DNA of 41,235 nt from a bacterium. GTDB lineage: Bacteria > JACRDZ01 > JAQUKH01. The DNA lies in assembly GCA_040754625.1 (NCBI GenBank), contig JBFMCF010000040.1, positions 1 to 41,235 on the forward strand, read 5' to 3'. Within the stretch, counting starts at the first letter, position 1, and the number at the start of each line of letters is the position of its first letter. Made by a program: the position numbers and the translations under genes. Below are positions 18,901 to 25,136 of this stretch, piece by piece. The notes under the pieces are model-generated. The model was not told where the DNA came from. It did not search any database and worked only from the letters and a program-made list of their open reading frames with translations.

Positions 18901-19433
18901 GGGCTGCCGGTGAAATAGAATATAAACTGGTTTCAAAAATTTACCAGGAAAGTGGAGAAAAAAAGGATCTAAAAGATAATGAAAAGGAAATGTTAAACAA
19001 AATTACTGATATATTCGTTAAATTATTTCTTAATGAAGACAGTGGTATCCGTCTGGCCGCAGTCAGCAATATTAAAAGATTAATACCGCTAAGGGACGCT
19101 TTTGGCCTGAAAAATGATTTTATTCTTGAACCTTTATGCAGCCTGTTAAATGATCAGGATAATTATACCCAGCGTGCGGTAGTTGAGGCATTAGCGGAAC
19201 TAAAAGACCCCAAAGCTATTCCCTTTTTGGTTAATGTTTGGGATGATGATGATTCCGCGGTAAGGGGAAATGTCGCATGGGCCCTGGAAAAAATAGGAAA
19301 ACCCGCATTGCCCAGTCTGAAAGACGCTTTAAAAGGCAATAATGAAGAAAAAAAACGTTCGGCTGTCACTGTGCTTTATAAACTGGGTTATAAAGTAAAA
19401 AGAAACGGAAATAATTATGAAGTGGTGGAATGA
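15885..19433 (+). CDS. Large exported HEAT-repeat protein (long paralogue)
   Basis: 1182 residues from ATG 15885. I prefer this over the in-frame start at 15801 because it places a clean signal peptide (MKLLNRLFGYLIIVLFLFL, cleavage near FAET) at the N-terminus; it overlaps the previous gene by 17 bp. Residues 30-840 are continuous HEAT/PBS-lyase-type repeats with the recurring AVxxLGxLxD and DxxVRxAA pattern. Around 854-935 is a small SH3-like beta domain (GKISMVEKN, VGMVFKIFDNDNN), followed by a second HEAT block to the end. The last 340 residues align with the whole preceding protein, including the unusual FGLKNDFILEPL and NVAWALEKIG segments. No enzymatic motif is visible. It likely acts as a periplasmic or cell-envelope protein-interaction scaffold. 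Confidence 0.88.
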   Translation: MKLLNRLFGYLIIVLFLFLSFHKGFAETEVDKAIELLLKGNVREREYAAEFLGKLKIKKAVPFLKDAMVKDESFLVRLACVSSLNKFGEDYDVELVEKSLRHEDKYVRLKAVNVLQNLSEWKNKEIIFSLFKDKDIEVRRNILITAGKLKIKEAFEPLVLILKDPVPESRESAAISLGSLGDKRAIKPLLETLEDTSSKVVRAAVISLGEIGDEEITMPMIRMLGHKDKSVRYFAINILGKLGDKSGFKAVLGMVNDKDPKVRLGAVNVLGKLKIKEYIPVFKEVLNGETDPSVKLEAAKSLVLMEDYTGYDLIRNEVFNKNTDLKKEAIEILGMIKDKSSISTLKDLFLYPNPEIKETVIWSLGEIKDASTFNFLIKILKEEKGFTIAVIDAIKKLQDKRLIPFLNDFLTDENFLIRRHAAQVLGNFSDNNPEIEKRLVNLLSDDYLEVRQAALATLTKWGKKIDFNLLNIARNNSDPLRITAIAALTELNNKEVIPIIHSLINGDSPTRSKLLLAYQLASFGDYSGKNLIIEAAKSEDYTLRKQAAEYSSRFMDADIFNALSGLIKDNKKEVKLAAAKALGQMFDERAVFALMDNLVVENLYLETEIDNSLVHLQNISIDFLMNVFKDKKSLSKEDVIYMERVSSILVKIGLPSIDKIIKTYEVQDINQKINMTAVLVRIGKDSLRPLVNYWDGNFTQLNNTLVDAITKICMDDTKILIDLLEDEMLQNKAVKLIARFPSNKILDLLIDKLYITSGMTRIKVIECLRGISAVSTDRLIADLNKSDEARQIVIIEVLGEIRSEKAVAPLEKIMAETQNIKIRESAGQAVANIKKTLADMQGSDKSQLDKLKKKRGKISMVEKNFIFTNLGLQDEVNVGMVFKIFDNDNNIVNKLEITEVVGNNTSIGKILGNAKVEVGYALEEEFKEAEVKVTDAEEIKTQLERLKSNDLSVKANAINMLGGKGDETVLPGILYFLEGNGRQKDAGETSGEVEKAWVNIRKSAVWAAGEIEYKLVSKIYQESGEKKDLKDNEKEMLNKITDIFVKLFLNEDSGIRLAAVSNIKRLIPLRDAFGLKNDFILEPLCSLLNDQDNYTQRAVVEALAELKDPKAIPFLVNVWDDDDSAVRGNVAWALEKIGKPALPSLKDALKGNNEEKKRSAVTVLYKLGYKVKRNGNNYEVVE

Positions 19434-19438
19434 TAAAC

Positions 19439-19461
19439 GCAGGGGCGGGTAATTATCCGCC
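19439..19461. repeat. Partial GCAGGGGC-type palindromic repeat
   Basis: Begins GCAGGGGC like the other copies and contains an inverted repeat GGCGGGTAA / TTATCCGCC (19444-19461, one G-U pair). It sits between the convergent HEAT gene and etfA, and the etfA stop codon lies in the palindrome centre. It may serve as a bidirectional terminator stem but lacks a clear T-run. Confidence 0.55.
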
Positions 19462-20640
19462 TTTAAATTCTTTGATAAGAAGAGGCACGATTTCAAATAA
19501 GTCGCCTACGATTCCATAAGTGGCTATATTGAAAATAGGCGCGTTTGGGTCCTTATTAATGGCAATGATTATATCTGAAGACTGCATCCCTGCAAGATGC
19601 TGGATTGCGCCGGATATCCCGCATGCAATATAAACCTTTGGGGACACTGTTTTCCCTGTTTGTCCGACCTGGTGATAGGAAGAAATCCAGCCCGCGTCGA
19701 CCGCGGCACGGGAAGCACCTACAGTCCCCCCCATCACCTTTGCAAGTTCAAAAAGCATTGAGAAATTTTCCATATTTTTCATGCCTCTTCCGCCGGACAC
19801 AATAATTTCACTCTCCTCAAGATGGACATTTTCCTTTAATTCTTTTGTTATTTTAATAATATTATAAATGGAATTTTCCGTAACGCCCGGGGTAAGCCCG
19901 ATAACTTTACTATTTCTGTTGGAGAAAGGTTCGGCTTTTTTAAACACATGAGGCCTTACTGTAGCCATCTGGGGCCTTCTACGGGGGCATGTAATAGTGG
20001 CCATGATGTTGCCGCCATAAGCCGGCCTTGTTTGTAAAAGCAGCCTTTTTCCCAAATCCAGGTCTATCCCCGTGCAGTCGGCGGTTAAACCGGTTTTAAG
20101 CCGTGCGGCTATCCGCGGGGCAAGGTCGCGTCCGATAGTAGTGGCCCCTATGAGCACAATTTCCGGTTTAATATCTGCAATTAAATCGCAAATTATTTTT
20201 GTATAAGGAAGCGTACGGTATTCTTTCAATTTTATATCAGATGCAAAATAAATAACATCTGCGCCGTATTCAGTTAATTCTTTAATCCTGGTGTTAAGCT
20301 GGTGCCCGATAATTACCGCGGAAAGGTCTTCTTTTAATTTAATGCTTAAATTCTTCCCAAGGTTTAAAAGCTCAAGGGCCACGTTATGGAGTTTATCTTC
20401 GCGCTGCTCGGCAAAAATCAGGATTCCCCGGTGAATATTTTTATCTTCATCAGAAGAATCAGGAATGTCTTTTTCTATTTTTATAGCTCCATAATTGCAT
20501 ACACTTAGGCAGGCATTGCATAATTGGCACTTATCATTAATTTTAACCTTATCACCGGACAATTCCATAGCGCCGTACAAACAGGTGTCAATACACTGGC
20601 TGCATGCGATACAATTTTCTGTTATAATTTTTATTCCCAT
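19453..20640 (-). CDS. etfA: Electron transfer flavoprotein alpha subunit with ferredoxin domain
   Basis: 395 residues. The N-terminus holds two [4Fe-4S] ferredoxin motifs: CIACSQCIDTC with LYGA, and CQLCNACLSVC with NYGA (residues 10-55). An Etf N-terminal Rossmann-like domain follows (KLHNVALELLNLGK onward). The C-terminal FAD domain is intact: SGGRGMKN, GASRAAVDAGW, HQVGQTGKTVSPK, GISGAIQHLAGM and NKDPNAPIFN. Such fused alpha subunits occur in electron-bifurcating or confurcating Etf complexes, for example those acting with acyl-CoA or lactate dehydrogenases. No etfB lies next to it; the upstream minus-strand neighbour is a regulator 14 bp away, so the beta subunit must be elsewhere. The last codons are formed by a palindromic repeat. 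Confidence 0.95.
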   Translation of the reverse strand: MGIKIITENCIACSQCIDTCLYGAMELSGDKVKINDKCQLCNACLSVCNYGAIKIEKDIPDSSDEDKNIHRGILIFAEQREDKLHNVALELLNLGKNLSIKLKEDLSAVIIGHQLNTRIKELTEYGADVIYFASDIKLKEYRTLPYTKIICDLIADIKPEIVLIGATTIGRDLAPRIAARLKTGLTADCTGIDLDLGKRLLLQTRPAYGGNIMATITCPRRRPQMATVRPHVFKKAEPFSNRNSKVIGLTPGVTENSIYNIIKITKELKENVHLEESEIIVSGGRGMKNMENFSMLFELAKVMGGTVGASRAAVDAGWISSYHQVGQTGKTVSPKVYIACGISGAIQHLAGMQSSDIIIAINKDPNAPIFNIATYGIVGDLFEIVPLLIKEFKGG

Positions 20641-20654
20641 AGATGTGATAAAAT

Positions 20655-21002
20655 TTATTTAGAGCCGTATTTGAGTACTGTTTCTGCGACAGTATATATT
20701 TTATCAATGTCTTCGGAAGGTTTATCTTTTAAAAAATAAACAAGTTTCAGTATTTTTTGTTTCTTTTTGTCCTGTTTTATTCCGTCATTTTTTAAATTCA
20801 GGAGTGATTTCAATGACCCCTCAAGATTTTGTTCAATTTCTTTTAGTATTTCGATTGAAGGGCTCCGCAAACCGCGTTCAAGAAGCGAAACATAAGGTGT
20901 AGACACATTTAACCGGTTAGCCAGTTCTTCCTGGCTTAAATTTTGTTTTTCTCTAAGTTCCCTTATTTTGTCTCCAAATTTATTTTTGGCCGCTCTCACC
21001 AT
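20655..21002 (-). CDS. XRE-family helix-turn-helix regulator
   Basis: 115 residues. N-terminal Cro/CI-type helix-turn-helix at about 10-65: IRELREKQNLSQEELANRL, then STPYVSLLERGLRSPSIEIL. The C-terminal 45 residues are charged and probably dimerise or sense a signal; no ligand domain recognised. It is transcribed just upstream of etfA on the same strand and divergently from the LivG-like gene. The AAGGAG ribosome binding site is clear. It probably controls its own operon (with etfA) and perhaps the divergent transporter gene; see the shared GTATATTT sites. Confidence 0.92.
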   Translation of the reverse strand: MVRAAKNKFGDKIRELREKQNLSQEELANRLNVSTPYVSLLERGLRSPSIEILKEIEQNLEGSLKSLLNLKNDGIKQDKKKQKILKLVYFLKDKPSEDIDKIYTVAETVLKYGSK

Positions 21003-21045
21003 TTTGTCTCCTTATTTTAGTTTAAAGTTAGAATTCCGTATATTT

Positions 21046-21074
21046 ATTGTGTAATATTTTTTTATAAAAGTCAA
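21046..21074 (-). promoter_or_regulatory. Predicted promoter of the XRE-etfA operon
   Basis: Minus strand TTGACT (plus 21069-21074), 17-bp spacer, CACAAT (21046-21051). The -35 is near consensus; the -10 matches four of six positions. It lies about 45 bp upstream of the regulator start codon. Confidence 0.5.
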
Positions 21075-21109
21075 CATAAATATTTTTCCCATATGATATA
21101 AGTTTTTAT

Positions 21110-21138
21110 TTGACCGATAATCAAAAATACGGTATATT
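21110..21138 (+). promoter_or_regulatory. Predicted promoter of the LivG-like gene
   Basis: TTGACC (21110-21115), 17-bp spacer, TATATT (21133-21138). The expected transcript start near 21145 is only about 5 nt before the ATG at 21150, and no Shine-Dalgarno is present, so the mRNA would be effectively leaderless. Confidence 0.65.
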
Positions 21139-21149
21139 TTACATTAATT

Positions 21150-21899
21150 ATGTTGAAAGTAAGGAATTTGGAAAAGGATTTTGGCGGGATAAAAGCCGTG
21201 CATAATTGCAGTTTTGAGGTCAAAAAAGGCACAATAACAGGTTTAATAGGGCCAAACGGCGCCGGTAAAAGTACGGTTTTTAACCTTATTTCAGGTATTT
21301 ACACCGCTGACAGCGGAGAAATCTGGTTTAACGGGGAGCGGATTGACGGGTTGAAACCCTATGAGATTTTTAGAAAACGGTTAATGCGGACATTTCAGAT
21401 TTCGCGTGAACTTCAGAAAATGACCGTCCTTGAAAATCTGATGCTTATCCCTTATAATCAATACGGGGAAGATGTGTGGGGAATATGGTTTTACCCAAAA
21501 AGAGTGAAAGCGGAGGAAGAAGAAATAAAAAATAAGGCGCTGGAAGTTTTGGAATTTGTTGAATTGATTCATTTAAAAAATGAATACGCGGAGAATTTAT
21601 CCACCGGGCAGAAGAAACTTCTTGAAATAGCAAGGACGATGATGGCGGACCCTGAAATGATACTGCTCGATGAGCCGGGCGCGGGAGTTAATAAAACATT
21701 AATGAAAAAATTAGTCGAAGATATAAAGAAATTGAACGCAAAAGGCAAAACTTTTTTACTGATAGAACACGATATGGATTTAGTGATGAACCTGTGTGAT
21801 CCGATAATTGTTATGAGTGAAGGGGCAAAATTAACCGAGGGAGCCGCTTCTCAAATTAAATCCGACCCGCGTGTCCTTGACGCTTATCTGGGAGTATAA
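21150..21899 (+). CDS. LivG-like ABC transporter ATP-binding protein
   Basis: 249 residues, complete ABC ATPase of the branched-chain amino acid (LivG) type. Walker A GPNGAGKST at 34-42; signature LSTGQKKLLEIA from 150; Walker B ILLDEPGAGV with D174/E175; H-loop histidine H207 in LIEHDMDLV. The LivG-typical TFQISRELQKMTVLENL is at 81-97. No permease (LivH/LivM), partner ATPase (LivF) or binding protein is in the window, so this is an isolated subunit here. LptB is related but this sequence fits LivG better. The rhomboid gene starts within its stop codon (TAATG), indicating coupled translation. Confidence 0.88.
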   Translation: MLKVRNLEKDFGGIKAVHNCSFEVKKGTITGLIGPNGAGKSTVFNLISGIYTADSGEIWFNGERIDGLKPYEIFRKRLMRTFQISRELQKMTVLENLMLIPYNQYGEDVWGIWFYPKRVKAEEEEIKNKALEVLEFVELIHLKNEYAENLSTGQKKLLEIARTMMADPEMILLDEPGAGVNKTLMKKLVEDIKKLNAKGKTFLLIEHDMDLVMNLCDPIIVMSEGAKLTEGAASQIKSDPRVLDAYLGV

Positions 21900-22567
21900 T
21901 GATTCCTTTAAAGGATGAAAATCCGACAAGAACATTTCCATTTTTTACAATTTTACTGATTTTATTAAATACCGCTGTTTTTTTTTATGAGATGTCCCTG
22001 GGGATTGAAAATGCGCGTATTTTTATCAATAAAATGGGGCTGATACCTTCTGAACTTCTGCGGGGCAGGCATTTACTTGTTAAAAGCCCTGTTCCTGTTC
22101 AGCTAAATATTATTACATCAATATTTTTACACGGGAGCCTGATGCATCTTCTGGGGAATATGCTGTATCTCTGGATTTTCGGCAATAATATTGAGGATTA
22201 TCTGGGACATGCAAAATTTTTGATTTTTTATTTCGCATGTGGTATCCTGGCTACAATTACACATACCGTTGTAAATATTAACTCAAATGTGCCTATTGTT
22301 GGTGCGAGCGGCGCCATTTCCGGGATATTAGGCGCGTATCTTTTGCTTTATCCGCGGGCCAAAATTTTAGTGCTTGTACCGATTTTTATTTTTATACAAT
22401 TTATAAAAATTCCGGCAATAGTTGTTATAGGATTCTGGATTGTTTTTCAATTTTTAAACGGTATTACATCTTTGGGAGTAGGAGAACCTCAGGGTATAGC
22501 GTGGTTCGCGCATATCGGAGGGTTTGCGGTAGGGATTGTGCTTATTAGGATGCTTAAACGGAAATAA
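21899..22567 (+). CDS. Rhomboid family intramembrane serine protease
   Basis: 222 residues with about six transmembrane helices. The catalytic serine is S137 in GASGAISG and the catalytic histidine H205 in AWFAHIGGFAVG. The oxyanion-supporting HLLGN motif (H83, N87) precedes a conserved LWIFGNNIED loop. The start overlaps the stop of the LivG-like gene by one base. Rhomboids cleave single-pass membrane substrates within the membrane; the substrate here is unknown. The long loop after the first helix (SELLRGRHLL to VQLN) is common in this family. Confidence 0.95.
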   Translation: MIPLKDENPTRTFPFFTILLILLNTAVFFYEMSLGIENARIFINKMGLIPSELLRGRHLLVKSPVPVQLNIITSIFLHGSLMHLLGNMLYLWIFGNNIEDYLGHAKFLIFYFACGILATITHTVVNINSNVPIVGASGAISGILGAYLLLYPRAKILVLVPIFIFIQFIKIPAIVVIGFWIVFQFLNGITSLGVGEPQGIAWFAHIGGFAVGIVLIRMLKRK

Positions 22568-22569
22568 TT

Positions 22570-22626
22570 GCAGGGGCAACCCTTGGGTTGCCCAAGAAGG
22601 AGGGCAGGTCAAGACCTGCCCCTACA
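22570..22626. repeat. Two-hairpin GCAGGGG palindromic element (intergenic)
   Basis: Opens with GCAGGGG and closes with CCCCTAC. Inside are two perfect stems with TT or AA loops: GGGCAACCC / GGGTTGCCC (22574-22593) and GGGCAGGTC / GACCTGCCC (22602-22621). It lies between the rhomboid stop and the tyrS ribosome binding site. Its layout matches the copy at 31201-31251. Confidence 0.85.
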
Positions 22627-22636
22627 TTGGGGGAAT

Positions 22637-23866
22637 ATGGACATTAAAAAACAACTGGAAATAATTAAACGCGGCACTGAAGAAATAATTTCCGAAGAGG
22701 AACTTATTAATAAATTAAAGAAAAGCAGGGGCGGGGATACCCCGCCCCTGCGGGTCAAATTCGGCGCTGATCCGACAACGCCGGACATTCATCTAGGGCA
22801 TACTGTGGTCTTGCGGAAATTAAAACAATTTCAGGACTTAGGCCATAAGATTGTTTTTTTGATAGGTGATTTTACGGCCACAATAGGCGATCCAAGCGGA
22901 AGGTCCGTAACACGCCCGCCTATGTCAAAAGAAGATGTGGAGAAAAACGCGAAAACTTATGTCAGCCAAATAGGTAAAATACTGGATTTAAGTAAAATCG
23001 AAATTGTTTATAACGGTGACTGGCTAAACAAAATGAACTTCAGCGATGTTGTTAAACTGGCCTCGCATTATACAGTCGCGAGAATGCTCGAAAGGGATGA
23101 TTTCTGCAACAGGTATAAAAAAGAAGAGCCGATAAGCGTGCATGAATTTTTATATCCTTTGGCGCAGGGCTATGATTCCGTGGAATTAAAAGCTGATATT
23201 GAAATTGGCGGGACGGACCAGAAATTTAATTTACTTGTCGGGCGCGCGCTGCAGAAGGAATATGGACAGGAACCGCAGGTTGTTCTGACACTGCCTTTAC
23301 TGGAAGGCACAGACGGTGTTCGTAAGATGAGTAAAAGCTATGGAAATTATATAGGGATAAATGAACCCCCGAGGGAAATATACGGAAAGATAATGTCTGT
23401 TTCAGATGAACTTATGATGAAGTATTACAAATTATTGACCGATGTCCCCCAAGAAGAATTGGATGAATTAAATGACCAGATGAAAGAAGGCGCGATGAAT
23501 CCTAAATTTATAAAAAGCAGGCTCGCAAAACTTATAATAACCGATTATTATCCGGAAGAAGAAGCGGACAAGGCTGAGATAGAATTCAACGAAATATTCG
23601 CTAAAAAAGGCCGGCCGGATGAAATTGCGGAATTCAGAATATCCCATAGCGGAACTAATTTGCTGGTTGATATTATGGTAAAAAGCGGGCTTGCTTCGAG
23701 CAAAAGTGAAGCAAGAAGGCTTGTCGAGCAGGGCGGGGTAAGTATTGACGGGACAAAAATGACAGATGAAAAATTTGATATTGGAAAATTGGCAGGGGCG
23801 AATAATTATTCACCCCTGCTGAAAGTTGGTAAAAGGAAATTTTTAAAATTAATAATAAAAGATTAA
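22637..23866 (+). CDS. tyrS: Tyrosyl-tRNA synthetase
   Basis: 409 residues from ATG 22637, which follows a GGGGGA box; the longer upstream frame reads through a palindromic repeat and is unlikely. It charges tRNA-Tyr with tyrosine. Class I signatures: HIGH-box variant HLGH at 52-55 preceded by [10 protein letters not shown], the [14 protein letters not shown] loop, [12 protein letters not shown], and [10 protein letters not shown]. The C-terminus carries an S4 RNA-binding domain ([19 protein letters not shown]). Two palindromes sit within the gene in frame: one encodes residues around 30-39 (RGGDTPPL), just before the conserved RVKFGADP; the other lies in the S4 region ([11 protein letters not shown]). 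Both fall in places where homologues are variable. Confidence 0.97.
   Translation: MDIKKQLEIIKRGTEEIISEEELINKLKKSRGGDTPPLRVKFGADPTTPDIHLGHTVVLRKLKQFQDLGHKIVFLIGDFTATIGDPSGRSVTRPPMSKEDVEKNAKTYVSQIGKILDLSKIEIVYNGDWLNKMNFSDVVKLASHYTVARMLERDDFCNRYKKEEPISVHEFLYPLAQGYDSVELKADIEIGGTDQKFNLLVGRALQKEYGQEPQVVLTLPLLEGTDGVRKMSKSYGNYIGINEPPREIYGKIMSVSDELMMKYYKLLTDVPQEELDELNDQMKEGAMNPKFIKSRLAKLIITDYYPEEEADKAEIEFNEIFAKKGRPDEIAEFRISHSGTNLLVDIMVKSGLASSKSEARRLVEQGGVSIDGTKMTDEKFDIGKLAGANNYSPLLKVGKRKFLKLIIKD
22725..22751. repeat. Palindromic element inside tyrS (N-terminal copy)
   Basis: Perfect 12-bp inverted repeat GCAGGGGCGGGG / CCCCGCCCCTGC with a 3-nt ATA loop, 27 bp in total, so reading frame is kept. Encodes [10 protein letters not shown] between the KLKK helix and the conserved RVKFGADP strand of the synthetase. 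Confidence 0.85.
23792..23819. repeat. Palindromic element inside tyrS (S4-domain copy)
   Basis: Inverted repeat GCAGGGGCGAATAA / TTATTCACCCCTGC, 14-bp arms with no loop and one mismatch. Encodes [11 protein letters not shown] near the C-terminus, in frame with the S4 domain. Confidence 0.75.
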
Positions 23867-23879
23867 TTTATTTTTCCAC

Positions 23880-23908
23880 TTGTCATCAATTTATCTCTAT
23901 TATATAAT
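23880..23908 (+). promoter_or_regulatory. Predicted promoter of the serine biosynthesis genes
   Basis: TTGTCA (23880-23885), 17-bp spacer, TATAAT (23903-23908). Expected start near 23915, about 11 nt before the AGAGGAG ribosome binding site of the aminotransferase gene. Confidence 0.7.
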
Positions 23909-23941
23909 ATATATTCAAAACTAACAGAGGAGATGCTGCAT

Positions 23942-25078
23942 ATGAAGAAGAACTATTTATTAACGCCGGGGCCGACAGCGGTTCCGCCGGAAGTCGCTCT
24001 GGAAATGGCAAGGCCGATAATTCATCACCGGACACCGGTTTATGTCGAACTTTTCAAGAAAGTAAATGAATCATTAAAGGCTGTTTTCAGGACAAAACAG
24101 GAAGTTTATGTTTTAACTTCGTCAGGCACCGGCGCGATGGAAGCGGCGGTAGTAAATACCCTTTCAGCCGGAGACACCGTTCTTGTGATAAAGGGCGGAA
24201 AATTTGGAGAGAGATGGGGAAAAATAGCGGAAGCTTACGGCGTGAATGTTATTTATATGGATGTGGAATGGGGCAAGGCGGTCAATCCGGATGATATTAA
24301 AAAACATTTACAGGATAATAAAGCCATAAAGGCTGTTTTTACAACCCTGGTTGAAACTTCTACCGGCGCGAGGACGGATATCAAGGCTGTTGGGAACATA
24401 GTTAAAGATACAGACGCGATACTTGTTGTTGATGCTATCAGCGGGCTTGGTGCTGAAGAATTCCATACAGATGACTGGCATGTTGATATTGCTGTAACAG
24501 GTTCTCAAAAAGCTTTAATGCTGCCTCCCGGCCTGGCGTTTATTTCAGTAAGCAGGAAGGCGTGGAAAATGGCTGAAAAATCTAAACTGCCTAAATTTTA
24601 TTATAGTTTAAAAAAGGCTAAAAAATCTCTGGAAGACGGGGAAACACCTTTCACCTCGGCAATTTCTCTTGTTATCGGCTTAAATAAGTCTTTGTCGATG
24701 ATCCTGGAAGAGGGCCTGGATAATGTGGTTAAAAGGCACGAAAAAATGGGAAAGGCTGTCCGTGAGGCGGCTAAGGCAATGGGTTTGGAACTTTTTGCGC
24801 CTGATGCCCCGAGCAATGCCGTAACACCTGTAAAGGTCCCGGCGGGAATTGACTGCGGTGTATTTATCAAAAAATTGAAGAGCAAATACGATGTTACGAT
24901 AATCGGCGGCCAGGACCATGTAAAAGGTAAAATATTCAGAATAGCCCATCTTGGGTATATGGATGTGTTTGATATAGTAATCGCGATTTCCGCGATTGAG
25001 ATGGTGCTTTTTGAAATGGGATACAAACTTGAATTGGGGAAAGGGACAGGTGCGGCGCAAAAGATTCTAATGGTTTAA
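23942..25078 (+). CDS. Class V aminotransferase, probable phosphoserine aminotransferase
   Basis: 378 residues from ATG 23942. I chose this over the in-frame ATG at 23933 because AGAGGAG is 9 bp upstream of 23942 but abuts 23933. PLP-dependent fold type I enzyme of the serine-pyruvate / alanine-glyoxylate aminotransferase group: LLTPGPTAVPPEV, RTPVYVELF, SSGTGAMEAAV, VVDAISGLGAEE, and the PLP lysine in TGSQKALMLPPG. It is followed 58 bp later by serA, and many bacteria and archaea use this enzyme type in place of SerC. The likely reaction is therefore phosphohydroxypyruvate plus glutamate to phosphoserine. Serine-glyoxylate or alanine-glyoxylate activity cannot be excluded. Confidence 0.85.
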   Translation: MKKNYLLTPGPTAVPPEVALEMARPIIHHRTPVYVELFKKVNESLKAVFRTKQEVYVLTSSGTGAMEAAVVNTLSAGDTVLVIKGGKFGERWGKIAEAYGVNVIYMDVEWGKAVNPDDIKKHLQDNKAIKAVFTTLVETSTGARTDIKAVGNIVKDTDAILVVDAISGLGAEEFHTDDWHVDIAVTGSQKALMLPPGLAFISVSRKAWKMAEKSKLPKFYYSLKKAKKSLEDGETPFTSAISLVIGLNKSLSMILEEGLDNVVKRHEKMGKAVREAAKAMGLELFAPDAPSNAVTPVKVPAGIDCGVFIKKLKSKYDVTIIGGQDHVKGKIFRIAHLGYMDVFDIVIAISAIEMVLFEMGYKLELGKGTGAAQKILMV

Positions 25079-25082
25079 TCTG

Positions 25083-25118
25083 CTTAAACTGTTTGAACCG
25101 TTTAAACGGCTTGAACAA
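25083..25118. repeat. Four tandem 9-bp repeats before serA
   Basis: CTTAAACTG, TTTGAACCG, TTTAAACGG and CTTGAACAA follow one another without gaps, each with the pattern YTTRAAC plus two bases. The central part also forms the palindrome CCGTTTAAACGG (25098-25109). It lies in the short gap between the aminotransferase and serA. Confidence 0.6.
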
Positions 25119-25136
25119 ATATTACAGGAGAAAACG

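Larger units (their letters stand above)
21038..21139. promoter_or_regulatory. Candidate operator: duplicated GTATATTT sites
   Basis: GTATATTT occurs at 21038-21045, at the expected transcript start of the XRE gene, and again at 21132-21139, overlapping the -10 box of the divergent ATPase gene. The two copies are direct repeats in a divergent promoter region next to an XRE regulator, which fits autoregulation. Inference only. Confidence 0.4.

Noticed and set aside
22568-22636. Upstream extension of tyrS
   Set aside because: The added residues come from a palindromic repeat; ATG 22637 has a ribosome binding site and matches the family N-terminus.
24601-25026. Minus-strand ORF inside the class V aminotransferase
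   Set aside because: Antisense shadow of a conserved enzyme; no ribosome binding site or motif.
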